Counted from the stretch's first letter, positions 23,793 through 31,735 are shown. The stretch is 64,000 bases of DNA from Pigmentiphaga sp. (GCA_023228945.1 JALOAI010000024.1:25232-89231), one strand, 5' to 3'. Numbers and translations are program-made. The notes: a model not told the origin generated them from the letters alone.

Positions 23793-25156
23793 GCTACGCA
23801 CCGTCCGCACCCGAGTGGGTGCTTCGATACCCCAACTGGATCCTCGGAGTTACCAAGGAGGTCATCTGGGTGCTCTGGTCGATGGTCGACATCGAGACTC
23901 AGAGGAACTTCAAGCCCGGCGACGTCGCGTTCGTGTACATCCCGCAGCGTCCGGGCATGACCCCTGCGGAAACCCTGCAGGCGCACATTTTCGAGCGGAC
24001 CGGTTTCAAGTCGATCGAGGCGGTGCGCAAGCACCTCATCAAGGCAAAGAAGCTCGGATTCCTAGACTGGCGGGGGGCCGGTGTGACGCTCTACGTGAAG
24101 CCCTACGCCTCAGAGACAACCGCGCAGGAGAGCACCGAGGACCGTCGAGCAACGCATGATGCGCAGGATTCAGTGCGCGAGCAGTACCGAAACGGTACTG
24201 ACACAGTGCCAAATCGGTACTGCCACAGTACCGAAACGGTACTGCCACAGTGCCAAATCGGTACTGCCACAGTGCCAAATCGGTACTGCCACAGTACCGA
24301 AACGGTACTGCCACAGTGCCAAATCAGTACTGCCACAGTACCGAAACGGTACTGCATAATTGAATTACCTAAGAACCCATCTACCCATTTACTTAATTCC
24401 GAGGGCGCGCGAAGCTCAGAGTCCGACCCCGAGGCCTGTGCGACCGACGCCAAAAATCCCAACCCCAAGGGCCCGCCCCAAGGCCCTCGCTCCGCGTCGG
24501 CTGCTCAGCGCTCGACCACCCCCAGCTCGACCGACCCCCGACCGACCGACGCCAACCCGCACCTGACCGCCGAAGCTCTCGCTCGCCACCGCCAGATCAC
24601 CGCAGCCCAATGCCCACCACCGACGCCACGAGCCACCGCAACGCCCCAGCTCCCGCAGGAGCTCGCCGATGCTCTCGCGAGCTGGCCGAGGCGCGACCGC
24701 TGGTACATCGAGCTCGAGAATCCGCGGTGGCTCGGCTGGCTGGCCGAGGCGGCGGGCCAGCTGCGGATCGACGGCGCGACCGTGGTCGCGGTGCTCAACG
24801 AGCACGACCGCGAGCGCAGGAAACTCGACGAGGAAGGGCGCTTGCGCGAGGCGGAGAACCGCTGCCAGTTTCCCCGCCGCAACGCCCTGTGGTGGTCGTG
24901 GGGCAACGAGGGCAAGGGGGCGCGAGCGTGGGTCCACGCGACCCTCGAGCGCATCGAGAAGCGGCGTAGCGTCGTCACGCGGAAGCGCGACCCGGCGACC
25001 ATCGACCCTTGCTCACCGGAGTGGGCGGAGATGGAGGCCGAGCGTCAGCGCAACAAGAAGCAGCGCCGGCGCGAGCTCTTGGAGTGGGCCGCACGAGAGC
25101 GTCAGCGGGAACAAGCGTCGGAGGCGTCAGGTTCGCCGCCGCGACGTGACCACTGA
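23789..25156 (+). CDS. Lambda O-like replication initiator with internal origin
   Basis: 455 residues. Residues 1-110 look like a winged-helix DNA-binding domain (Y-P-N-W-I-L-G-V-T-K-E-V, then F-K-S-I-E-A-V-R-K-H-L-I-K-A-K-K-L-G-F). Residues 130-190 are encoded by the iteron array, a Pro/Ser-rich linker follows, and the C-terminal 180 residues are a helical domain ending in a basic stretch with C-S-P-E-W-A and R-R-R-E-L-L-E-W. The layout (N-terminal DNA binder, origin within the gene, helicase gene next) matches lambda O. The initiator would bind its own gene and load DnaB. Confidence 0.8.
   Translation: MSYAPSAPEWVLRYPNWILGVTKEVIWVLWSMVDIETQRNFKPGDVAFVYIPQRPGMTPAETLQAHIFERTGFKSIEAVRKHLIKAKKLGFLDWRGAGVTLYVKPYASETTAQESTEDRRATHDAQDSVREQYRNGTDTVPNRYCHSTETVLPQCQIGTATVPNRYCHSTETVLPQCQISTATVPKRYCIIELPKNPSTHLLNSEGARSSESDPEACATDAKNPNPKGPPQGPRSASAAQRSTTPSSTDPRPTDANPHLTAEALARHRQITAAQCPPPTPRATATPQLPQELADALASWPRRDRWYIELENPRWLGWLAEAAGQLRIDGATVVAVLNEHDRERRKLDEEGRLREAENRCQFPRRNALWWSWGNEGKGARAWVHATLERIEKRRSVVTRKRDPATIDPCSPEWAEMEAERQRNKKQRRRELLEWAARERQREQASEASGSPPRRDH
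24182..24354 (+). repeat. Eight origin iterons, 22-bp period
   Basis: Eight 19-bp units separated by 3 bp, starting at 24182 and every 22 bp. Type A is CAGTACCGAAACGGTACTG, type B CAGTGCCAAATCGGTACTG (one B unit has CAGTACTG at its end). The order is A B A B B A B A. Each unit is a partial dyad and the spacing is two helical turns, so all sites face the same side of the DNA, as initiator-binding iterons do. Confidence 0.9.
24355..24402 (+). other. AT-rich DNA-unwinding tract of probable origin
   Basis: About 48 bp directly after the last iteron, rich in AAT, TAA and TTA in an otherwise GC-rich sequence (CATAATTGAATTACCTAAG and onward). Iterons followed by an AT-rich tract is the organisation of lambda ori and of iteron plasmids. 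Strand opening would begin here. Confidence 0.75.
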
Positions 25157-25176
25157 CGCTACGAGGAGCGACGCTG

Positions 25177-26685
25177 TTGGCTGATCGACGGCGACCCGCC
25201 CCGCCGGCGCCCCCACGCCCGATCGCGGCAGCAGAGGCCGAGGACGCGCTGTGTGGAGCGATCGTGACGTGGGGGGCCGAGGCGGTCCACGAGGCGAGCG
25301 AGGTTGGGCTTCGAGTCGAGCACCTCTACCAGCCTCGTGCGAAGGCGCTGTTCAACGCAGCGCTGATCCTGGCTGACCGCGGTGACCCGATCGACCCGAT
25401 CACCCTCGAAGCGCAGCTGCGTCGCACGGGTGAGGCTCAGCTCTTCGGCGGCCCCGATCGGCTGCCGATCGAGGGGATCGGAGCACTCGGAGAGTTCCGC
25501 GGCGTCGTGCTCTCGCGCTCGGTCAAGGGCTACGCCCGGATCATCGAGCACGCTGCGTCGAGGAGGAACGCGAGGCTGGTTCTGAGCAGCGCGCTCCAAC
25601 AGCTCGACGCCGGCGACATTGACCCGGACGAGTGGCCCAATCTCGTCCAGCGATGGCGCGACGATCTGTCGACGGTGGTCGGCACGGGTGGGGTCTCGCG
25701 GTCTGCCGGATGGTCGATCGATGAGGTGCTCGACATGGTCGAGACGGAGTGGGAGAGCGAGGCGGCCGGCAACGTCCGCGGGATCTCTACGGGGTTCGCT
25801 CTGTGGGATCAGATGCTCGGCCGCGTTGGCCCGCGCGCGCCGTGGGTTGTCTGCCTCGCTGGTCGCCCAGCGATGGGAAAATCGACGCTCGCTCAGTCGG
25901 TGAGCCTCTCCTGCGCCCTGCCACACCTGCGGGGGATCAAGCGTCCGGGTAAACCGATCCCCGAGCCAACGCCGGTGCTGTGGGCGTGCTCGGAGATGAC
26001 GGCCGCCGAGATCGCTCGGTCGTTCGTCTCGAACGTAGGCGCGCTCGAGCGTCGAGCAGTCGAGTCGCCCGACGCCGAGTGGATGCGGGTCAGCGCTCCG
26101 GCTCGCAAGCGAGCTGTGTCGTCGCTGCGGGGCTCGCCGATCACGTTCGTCCCGGACGAGCAGGCCGGCATCCTCGAGGAGATTCAGGCCGTCGCTCGGG
26201 CTTGGCGAGCCGAACACCCGCGCGAGGTCCTGCCCGACGGTTCTCTCGGTCGGCGCAAGCCAGCGCTGATCGTGATCGACTACCTGCAGCGCCTGACCTC
26301 GAGGAACTACCGAGGGCACAGCCGCGAGGAGGAGGTCAACTATCTGGCGAAGGCTCTCAAGACGATGGCGCGCGACCTCGACGTCGTCGTGCTGATGCTG
26401 TGCCAGCTCAACCGCAAGCTCGAGGATCGGCCCGACAAGCGCCCCAAGCTCTCGGACCTGCGCGAGTCCGGTGCGATCGAGCAGGAATCGGACGTGGTCT
26501 CGTTTGTTTATCGCGACCACTACTACCACCCTGAACAATCGCCGGAGGATGGGGCCGAGATCATCACGGCCAAAAACCGCAAGGGACCGCTCGGCACCGT
26601 GCACGTGGAATTTGAAGGTCGATACTCGAGGTTCTTGGATCTGCACGCACCCGGAGAACCGGTCGATGATGACGACAGCTGGTAA
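25177..26685 (+). CDS. dnaB: Replicative DNA helicase, DnaB family
   Basis: 502 residues from a TTG with GAGGAG upstream. N-terminal DnaB domain (A-E-D-A-L-C-G-A-I-V...F-N-A-A-L-I-L-A-D-R-G-D-P-I-D), then RecA-type ATPase: G-R-P-A-M-G-K-S-T (229-237), S-E-M-T-A (H1a region), L-I-V-I-D-Y-L-Q-R-L (Walker B) and L-C-Q-L-N-R-K-L-E-D-R-P, L-S-D-L-R-E-S-G-A-I-E-Q-E-S-D. The hexamer unwinds the fork ahead of the host polymerase. It follows the initiator/origin gene. Confidence 0.95.
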   Translation: MADRRRPAPPAPPRPIAAAEAEDALCGAIVTWGAEAVHEASEVGLRVEHLYQPRAKALFNAALILADRGDPIDPITLEAQLRRTGEAQLFGGPDRLPIEGIGALGEFRGVVLSRSVKGYARIIEHAASRRNARLVLSSALQQLDAGDIDPDEWPNLVQRWRDDLSTVVGTGGVSRSAGWSIDEVLDMVETEWESEAAGNVRGISTGFALWDQMLGRVGPRAPWVVCLAGRPAMGKSTLAQSVSLSCALPHLRGIKRPGKPIPEPTPVLWACSEMTAAEIARSFVSNVGALERRAVESPDAEWMRVSAPARKRAVSSLRGSPITFVPDEQAGILEEIQAVARAWRAEHPREVLPDGSLGRRKPALIVIDYLQRLTSRNYRGHSREEEVNYLAKALKTMARDLDVVVLMLCQLNRKLEDRPDKRPKLSDLRESGAIEQESDVVSFVYRDHYYHPEQSPEDGAEIITAKNRKGPLGTVHVEFEGRYSRFLDLHAPGEPVDDDDSW

Positions 26686-26722
26686 CGAGCAACGTTGAGG
26701 TTGCAGAATAGGATGGAGACCG

Positions 26723-26989
26723 ATGAACGATGATGACGCTGATCAGTGGGACGACGAGCTCGCCCCTTGCGGCAACTGCTACGAGTGGGAGTACGCACCC
26801 GAGACGCTCAACGGAGTCGTCTACTGCATGAGCTGCGGTGCCGATGCGAACGATGCCCCGCCGGTCTACGGCGGTGCAGGTGTTGACCTGGCCAACGGCC
26901 CGAGCTGGACGGCCGTGGTGAGCTACCAGTTCGACGACGCCGGCAGGCCGGTGGTCGAATTCATCGAGCGTGTTGAGGCGGTGAGCTAA
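26723..26989 (+). CDS. Small acidic zinc-ribbon protein
   Basis: 88 residues. N-terminal acidic stretch (D-D-D-A-D-Q-W-D-D-E), then C-G-N-C and C-M-S-C knuckles 17 residues apart, then a beta-rich end. A TAGGAT element lies 8 nt before the ATG, overlapping GGAG. It sits between dnaB and the nuclease gene. Probably a small nucleic-acid or protein adaptor; no named family. Confidence 0.6.
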   Translation: MNDDDADQWDDELAPCGNCYEWEYAPETLNGVVYCMSCGADANDAPPVYGGAGVDLANGPSWTAVVSYQFDDAGRPVVEFIERVEAVS

Positions 26990-26991
26990 CG

Positions 26992-27918
26992 ATGGCCGCG
27001 ACGCTGACCAGCGAGCGGGCGGTGCTCGACGCACTCGCGGTGAAGTTCTCCGCGCCGGCGCACGTGCTACTGCCGGGCGTTCCCGATGGCACGGGCCAGT
27101 TCAAGCGGCGCACGATCGACGCGATCATTGCGTCGGTGTGGCCGAGCCGCGGTCTCTGGATCGCCGGCGTCGAGATCAAGGTGTCGAGGTCTGACCTTCT
27201 CCGCGAGCTCGCCAACCCGAAGAAACAGGAGTCGATCTACAAGCACTGCGACTACTTCTGGCTGGCGGTCGGCGACGAGTCGATCGTGCGCGACGGCGAG
27301 GTGCCGGAGACGTGGGGGCTGCTCGTCCCAGGTCGAGGCGGGCGCTCGATGAAGGTCGCCAAGGATGCGCCGAAGCTCGAGCCCGAGCCGATCGGTCGCA
27401 AGTTCCTGACGTCGGTCTTGCGGCGAGCGAGCGACCACGTTGCCTCGCAAAACGCCACGCTAGCGGCCGAGATTCGCAAGAAGGTCGAGGCGTCGGTGGC
27501 CGACGAGCTCAAGCGCCTGCGCGCGCGGGAGCTCGAGTTCATCCGAGCGAAGCACTTCTTGGACCAAGCCGCACTAATCGACCGCTTCCTGCAGCGCGCG
27601 AACATACGGCTCGCCGGCTGGAACAAGGACGCGATCGACCAAGCCGCGGACATCGTGCGGGTCATCGGATCGCAAGGGCACGCGAAGCTGTTCGCGCGAG
27701 CTCGTCGAGAAGCTGAGGCTGCGATGCGCGTGGCCGAGACCATGGCCGAGGACGCCGAGCGCCTCCTCGACGCGATCAAGCAATTCGAGGTGGAGCATGC
27801 AAGCGAAGGAGACGACGATCTACAACCCGGGCGACCTGCTGTTGATTCGGACACGGTCGGCGACTCGCCGCTACTCGGTGGTGAGCAGCAGCCGAAACCG
27901 GACCACGCTCAAGGGTGA
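26992..27918 (+). CDS. MmcB-like PD-(D/E)XK nuclease-fold protein
   Basis: 308 residues. R-R-T-I-D-A-I-I near residue 37 and G-V-E-I-K-V-S-R-S-D-L-L-R-E-L near 60 supply D...E-x-K. Y-F-W-L-A-V-G-D and W-G-L-L-V-P follow, as in MmcB-type DNA repair proteins. The C-terminal 150 residues are an added helical, partly coiled-coil region. Its last 122 nt are overlapped by the next gene. Likely role: DNA end or damage processing. Catalytic residues are present; activity is inferred. Confidence 0.75.
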   Translation: MAATLTSERAVLDALAVKFSAPAHVLLPGVPDGTGQFKRRTIDAIIASVWPSRGLWIAGVEIKVSRSDLLRELANPKKQESIYKHCDYFWLAVGDESIVRDGEVPETWGLLVPGRGGRSMKVAKDAPKLEPEPIGRKFLTSVLRRASDHVASQNATLAAEIRKKVEASVADELKRLRARELEFIRAKHFLDQAALIDRFLQRANIRLAGWNKDAIDQAADIVRVIGSQGHAKLFARARREAEAAMRVAETMAEDAERLLDAIKQFEVEHASEGDDDLQPGRPAVDSDTVGDSPLLGGEQQPKPDHAQG

Positions 27919-28459
27919 GCGAGGAGCGGAGAGGGTCTTGGTGTTCGACCGGATCAGCGGCTCGGCATCGCTGTGGTCGCACGGCGACAAGTCTCGATCG
28001 CAGCCGGTGCTCGATGTCACCGTGGTCGAACTCGAGCCGCCCGAGGAAGCGCAGCGCCGTGAGTCGCTGATCAACATGCTCGCCGGCCTTCGTCCGCTGA
28101 CGACGTCCGACCACGAGCGAACGCAGGATCACCTGCGCCGGCATCGTGAGGCCGGCGGCAAGGTGGCTAGGGCTGTCGGCGCGACCCTGAGCTTCGAGGC
28201 CGAGGTGCGGCGCGAGGCTGATGCGCTGGTCGACCTGCTCGTGCGCAAGAACGAGGCCTACGGTGACTCAGCGCTGCGGCCGGTCAGGATCTTCTCACGC
28301 GCAAGCGTGCTCGATGGGCTGGCGATCCGCATCGACGACAAGCTCAGCCGGATCGCTCGCGGGCACGCTGCGGGCGAGGACGTCGAAGAGGACCTGCTTG
28401 GCTACCTCCTGCTGCGCCGCGTCGCCAAGGCCCGCGAGCGGCGAACGGAGGCCTCGTGA
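27797..28459 (+). CDS. Nmad1/DUF1599-like protein
   Basis: 220 residues. The N-terminal 80 residues form a small beta domain. Residues 135-210 contain V-R-K-N-E-A-Y-G-D-S-A-L-R-P, L-A-I-R-I-D-D-K-L-S-R-I-A-R-G and E-D-L-L-G-Y-L-L-L, matching the nucleotide modification associated domain 1 (MazG-related all-alpha fold). That domain occurs in phages with modified nucleotides. The start lies inside the upstream gene in another frame. The upstream start should be checked, but the C-terminal match is clear. Confidence 0.7.
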   Translation: MQAKETTIYNPGDLLLIRTRSATRRYSVVSSSRNRTTLKGERGAERVLVFDRISGSASLWSHGDKSRSQPVLDVTVVELEPPEEAQRRESLINMLAGLRPLTTSDHERTQDHLRRHREAGGKVARAVGATLSFEAEVRREADALVDLLVRKNEAYGDSALRPVRIFSRASVLDGLAIRIDDKLSRIARGHAAGEDVEEDLLGYLLLRRVAKARERRTEAS

Positions 28460-28923
28460 GGGGATTCGGCTCGCCCGCCGAGGTCGCCCTGCGGAAGCGG
28501 GCCTACGTGCTCGCCGAGCTCGAGGTCAGGCTGGCGATCGTCGAGGAGCTGCACCCCGACTACTGGCCGCGCTGGGTCTCGGTGCTCGCCGAGTGCATCG
28601 AGGCCGGCTCGCCCGAGTACGACGCCGATGGGCCTCCGTACAAGCTGCCCGCACGGATCGAGAACGGCTGGACGCGCGCAGTTGTTGACACCGCCAAGGG
28701 GAGCCACGGCGCGGTGCTGCGGTCGGCGATCCTCGAGGCGCTCGAGCAGGCGCACCACGACGACTTCGAAGAGTTCTTCGCGGAAGCCTGCTCGCGTTGC
28801 CGCTGCGCCCTGTCCTACCCGTGCGCCGGCGTGCTCGGGGCTGGGTTCTGCGACGAGCTCGGCGGCGGCGACGATGATTGGGATGCGGAATACGACGAGG
28901 ACGAGGACTTCGAGCAGGCATGA
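28456..28923 (+). CDS. Hypothetical protein with Cys cluster and acidic tail
   Basis: 155 residues from GTG (GTGA overlap). Helical N-terminal domain, then C-S-R-C-R-C-A-L-S-Y-P-C-A-G-V-L-G-A-G-F-C, five Cys within 25 residues, then an acidic tail of D and E. Possibly a metal-binding adaptor. It is coupled on both sides to neighbours. No family recognised. Confidence 0.55.
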   Translation: MRGFGSPAEVALRKRAYVLAELEVRLAIVEELHPDYWPRWVSVLAECIEAGSPEYDADGPPYKLPARIENGWTRAVVDTAKGSHGAVLRSAILEALEQAHHDDFEEFFAEACSRCRCALSYPCAGVLGAGFCDELGGGDDDWDAEYDEDEDFEQA

Positions 28924-29279
28924 GCGAGAGCAAGATCGAATGGACCGGATCGACTCTGAACGCGATCCCGCCGGGGCTGCGTGATGCCCCGCAGATCGAC
29001 GTGCTTGCGTGGGCCGACTGCTACCTACGCCACGGCCCTCTGGCGGGCGGACGGATATCAGGGTGGATGGCCGTCGACGCCCGCACCGGTGAGGTGATCG
29101 CCGACGACGTGTGGCTCTGGGATCGCCTCAGCAAGACGTGGGCGTGGCTGCGCGCGGCGGAGGGGCGATTTGCAGAGTTCGAGGAGCTCGAGCGGCTGCG
29201 TCGGGCAGATCCTGGCGACCGGTCGCGGCTACCTGCTGACCGAGCGCGAGACCAAGTTGTGAGGGTGCGAGATGTCTAG
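28920..29279 (+). CDS. Hypothetical protein with DUF5131-like N-terminus
   Basis: 119 residues. The first 15 (S-K-I-E-W-T-G-S-T-L-N) resemble the I-E-W-T-D-E-T-W-N start of the DUF5131 protein encoded right after, but the Cys motif is missing. The middle has G-W-M-A-V-D-A-R-T-G-E-V-I. It could be a partial duplication of the next gene's start fused to another protein. Overlaps the next gene by 8 nt. Confidence 0.5.
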   Translation: MSESKIEWTGSTLNAIPPGLRDAPQIDVLAWADCYLRHGPLAGGRISGWMAVDARTGEVIADDVWLWDRLSKTWAWLRAAEGRFAEFEELERLRRADPGDRSRLPADRARDQVVRVRDV

Positions 29280-30204
29280 CATCGAGTGGACCGACGAGAC
29301 TTGGAATCCCGTTGTCGGGTGCTCGCGAGTCTCTCCGGGGTGCGAGCACTGCTACGCGGAGGGCGTCGCCCACCGCGGGCTGAGCAAGCGCCACAAGGGG
29401 CTCACGGTGCTGCGCTCGGGCGGCAAGGGCCCGCGCTGGACCGGCGAGGTTCGGACCGTGCCCGAGGCGCTCGACAAGCCGCTGCGCCGACGCAAGCCGA
29501 CCACCTATTTCGTGAACAGCATGTCGGACCTGTTTCACCCGAAGGTGCCGCGCGAGTTCGTCGCGGCGTGCTTTGGGGTGATGGCCGGCGCGCCGCAACA
29601 CACCTTCCAGGTCCTGACGAAGCGACCAGAGGAGGCCAGGGAGTGGTTTGCATGGATCAAGGGGCAGCGAGAGGACGATGTGGGGCGCGCGGGCGCGTGG
29701 GCGTGGGACCGATCGGGAGCGTCGCTGCACTGCCGCGTCGAGGCCACCAGGCAGGCCGGCTGGTCAATCGCCAACGGTCTTCGGATTCAGTTGAGCTGGC
29801 CGCTGCCCAACGTCTGGATCGGCGTGAGCGTCGAGGATCAGCGCCGCGCCGACGATCGGATTCCGGTGCTGCTCGAGCTGCCCGCGGCGGTCCGTTTTCT
29901 CTCGGTCGAGCCGCTGCTCGAGAGCGTCAACCTCACGCCGTGGCTGCCATCGCTCGACTGGGTGATCGTCGGCGGCGAGTCGGGCCCTGGCGCGCGGCCG
30001 TGCTCGGTCGCGTGGCTGCGCGAGGTGGTCGACCAATGCCACGCGGCTGACGTGCCGGTGTTCGTGAAGCAGCTCGGCGCGAAGCCGATCTCTCGCTCCG
30101 AGGCTGACTTTCTTGCGACCGCTGGGCTCGACGCCAAGGGCGGCAACTGGGAGGCGTGGCCGGAGGATCTACGGGTCCGCGAGATGCCGGAGCCGGAGCC
30201 ATGA
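29272..30204 (+). CDS. DUF5131 (phage Gp37/Gp68-type) radical-SAM-like protein
   Basis: 310 residues starting I-E-W-T-D-E-T-W-N-P-V-V-G-C, with the iron-sulfur-type pattern C-x6-C-x2-C-Y-A-E, then Y-F-V-N-S-M-S-D-L-F-H, V-L-T-K-R-P, N-V-W-I-G-V-S-V-E-D, and V-I-V-G-G-E-S-G-P-G-A-R-P. These are the consecutive motifs of the DUF5131 family, which is widespread in phages and has an uncertain reaction. A Cys-bound FeS cluster is likely from the motif. Coupled to the broken gene that follows. Confidence 0.85.
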   Translation: MSSIEWTDETWNPVVGCSRVSPGCEHCYAEGVAHRGLSKRHKGLTVLRSGGKGPRWTGEVRTVPEALDKPLRRRKPTTYFVNSMSDLFHPKVPREFVAACFGVMAGAPQHTFQVLTKRPEEAREWFAWIKGQREDDVGRAGAWAWDRSGASLHCRVEATRQAGWSIANGLRIQLSWPLPNVWIGVSVEDQRRADDRIPVLLELPAAVRFLSVEPLLESVNLTPWLPSLDWVIVGGESGPGARPCSVAWLREVVDQCHAADVPVFVKQLGAKPISRSEADFLATAGLDAKGGNWEAWPEDLRVREMPEPEP

Positions 30205-30410
30205 TGGAGTCCTTCGCCGACGAGTTGATCACGAGGCGGGAAGCCCTGGCTCTGTTCGTCGACGAGAGCGCGGCCACGCCCGGACCGGTCGGGGTTTCGT
30301 CGAGCGCCTGCACGTCGACTCCGAGCGCAAGCCTTGGAATGAGTTGCTGCGTGTCACGGTCGGTCCGACGTGCGTGATCGACAACAACGAGCAGCTGCTC
30401 GCCATGGACC
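30201..30410 (+). pseudogene. Frameshifted N-terminal part of the N6-methylase-like gene
   Basis: Coding potential moves through three frames: M-M-E-S-F-A-D-E-L-I-T-R-R-E, then F-V-E-R-L-H-V-D-S-E-R-K-P-W-N-E-L, then E-A-D-A-I-A-R-E-L of the next entry. One extra base at a GGGG run and one at a CCC run would join all into a 357-codon frame with the downstream gene. This is either a broken N-terminus or a sequence error. Confidence 0.55.
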
Positions 30411-31269
30411 CGAAGCCGACGCGATCGCCCGCGAGCTGCGAGCGATCCAGGCCAGGGGCGGCCACAACCTGGCCCGGATCTGGGATGACTGGATCAGCGC
30501 GATGGCGCTGGCGATCAGTAACAGCGTCGACCGACGGCCCGAGGTTCGCCAACGGCGAGAAGCCGAGTACATGGAGATCGTCGAGCGCCATGGCTCCGAG
30601 GTGATGGAGGCGTTTCGCCGCATGCTCGGGATGGTCGTGGCCGGGCTCGAGGGCGAGCCGATCGATCTGCTTGGTGGCATCTACATGGGCCTCGAACTGG
30701 GCAGCAATCACGCCGGGCAGTTCTTCACGCCGAGTGGCCTCTGCGAGGCCATGGCTCGGCTGCTCATGGACCCGGACCACATCCGCGAGACCATCGAGCG
30801 CGAGGGGTGGATCACGATCCATGAGCCGGCGATCGGCGGCGGGGCGACCGTGATCCCCACGGTCAGGATACTGATCGAACACGGCTACAACCCGAGTCGG
30901 CATCTGCACGTGGTCGGCATCGACGTCGACTGGACGGTGCTGCGCATGGCCTACGTCCAGCTCTCGCTGCTCGGCGTGCCTGCGGTGCTGTACGTGGGCG
31001 ACACGCTGCGCGCCGAGTTGCGCGATGACTGGTACTCGCCGGTGCACGTGCTGCTCGGATGGGGTCCGCGGCTGCGCGCGCGGCAGGGGGACGAAGACGC
31101 CCAGGCCATGGCCGCGCTGATCGAGGCGACCGAGACTGCCCGCGATCTGGTCGACCAAGTCACCGGCCCGCCATCAGAGCCTCAGCCGGAACCGGAGCTC
31201 GAACCGGAGCTGGAGCCCCAGCCGCCATCGCCATCGCCTGTGCAGGGCCAGCTGTTCGAGGGCCTGTGA
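30370..31269 (+). CDS. N6-adenine DNA methylase-like protein lacking NPPF
   Basis: 299 residues as an open frame from GTG; the natural start is probably further upstream (see the preceding entry). F-F-T-P-S-G-L-C-E-A-M-A and E-P-A-I-G-G-G-A-T-V-I match the type I HsdM-like region before and at the SAM motif, followed by V-V-G-I-D-V-D. The catalytic N-P-P-F/Y motif expected after V-Y-V-G-D-T-L is not present (H-V-L-L-G-W-G instead). Related phage proteins share that loss, so it may bind DNA or SAM without methylating. Pro/Glu-rich tail. Confidence 0.65.
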   Translation: MRDRQQRAAARHGPEADAIARELRAIQARGGHNLARIWDDWISAMALAISNSVDRRPEVRQRREAEYMEIVERHGSEVMEAFRRMLGMVVAGLEGEPIDLLGGIYMGLELGSNHAGQFFTPSGLCEAMARLLMDPDHIRETIEREGWITIHEPAIGGGATVIPTVRILIEHGYNPSRHLHVVGIDVDWTVLRMAYVQLSLLGVPAVLYVGDTLRAELRDDWYSPVHVLLGWGPRLRARQGDEDAQAMAALIEATETARDLVDQVTGPPSEPQPEPELEPELEPQPPSPSPVQGQLFEGL

Positions 31270-31285
31270 ACAACGACTTTCGAGG

Positions 31286-31321
31286 GCGCAACTTGTTGAG
31301 CGTGCACCTTTCCAGTTGCGC
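31286..31321. promoter_or_regulatory. GCGCAACT...AGTTGCGC inverted repeat
   Basis: Perfect 8-bp arms with a 20-nt loop just after the methylase-like gene. The arms contain the same GCAACT core as the dyads at 19407 and 60285. Confidence 0.4.
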
Positions 31322-31371
31322 GGCTGCTCGTATCGTAGTAACAACTCTCCGTTCTTTCGACAGGAACGCCC

Positions 31372-31408
31372 GGCGGGGGTGACATACTTCGGGGTTGTCA
31401 CCCCCGCC
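31372..31408. terminator. 12-bp perfect hairpin, likely terminator
   Basis: GGCGGGGGTGAC and GTCACCCCCGCC with a 13-nt loop, followed on the plus strand by ACTTTC. It would stop the long rightward early transcript before the minus-strand genes. Confidence 0.6.
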
Positions 31409-31526
31409 ACTTTCGATCGCGGCCGGACGATGCAGCGTCGTCCACAGGGCCGCACGCTCGGTCTGGGCTTGCTCCCCCGGCCCTTGGGGGCCTCCTCCGC
31501 AAGGTCGCTTCGCTCCCAGCCCTCGC

Positions 31527-31567
31527 ATGCCAAGGGGTTGTCGGTTCGCCGGCAGCCCCCTTGGCAT
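31527..31567. terminator. Second hairpin in the convergent gap
   Basis: ATGCCAAGGGG and CCCCTTGGCAT with a 19-nt loop, followed by TTGTGG. Together with the upstream hairpin it insulates converging transcripts. Between the two hairpins (31409-31526) I see no gene. Confidence 0.45.
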
Positions 31568-31572
31568 TTGTG

Positions 31573-31735
31573 GACTGTGAACGAGCACCTCTCCGAGGAG
31601 GCAACGATCCGGAATTTCCGGATCGTTCGAACCGAGGGATCTCGGGAGTTCAGGCCACGCGCTTCCGCATCTGGGCGACCGAGACGCTGCGCGAGTTCAT
31701 CGTCAAAGGGCTTCGTCCTCGACGACGAGGTTGAT
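31573..31735 (+). pseudogene. RhuM-family gene remnant
   Basis: One frame reads V-N-E-H-L-S-E-E-A-T-I-R-N-F-R-I-V-R-T-E-G-S-R-E. A second frame reads T-R-F-R-I-W-A-T-E-T-L-R-E-F-I-V-K-G, and back in the first frame G-F-V-L-D-D-E. These are consecutive hallmarks of virulence RhuM proteins, but the Y-N-L-D-x-I-I-x-V-G-Y-R-V block between them is deleted and there are at least two shifts. No start or C-terminal half remains. It is a decayed host or phage cargo gene. Confidence 0.7.
31603..31627. repeat. 25-bp palindrome
   Basis: AACGATCCGGAA, one central T, and TTCCGGATCGTT: perfect 12-bp arms inside the RhuM remnant. It may be incidental coding dyad, a terminator stem or a regulator site. Confidence 0.55.

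Noticed and set aside
24182..24354. Possible CRISPR array in the 22-bp repeats
   Set aside because: Spacers are only 3 bp and constant; units are dyads with two alternating types and lie within the initiator gene next to an AT-rich tract, so they are iterons.
25159..26646. Minus-strand open frame opposite dnaB
   Set aside because: Shadow of an unmistakable DnaB helicase gene.
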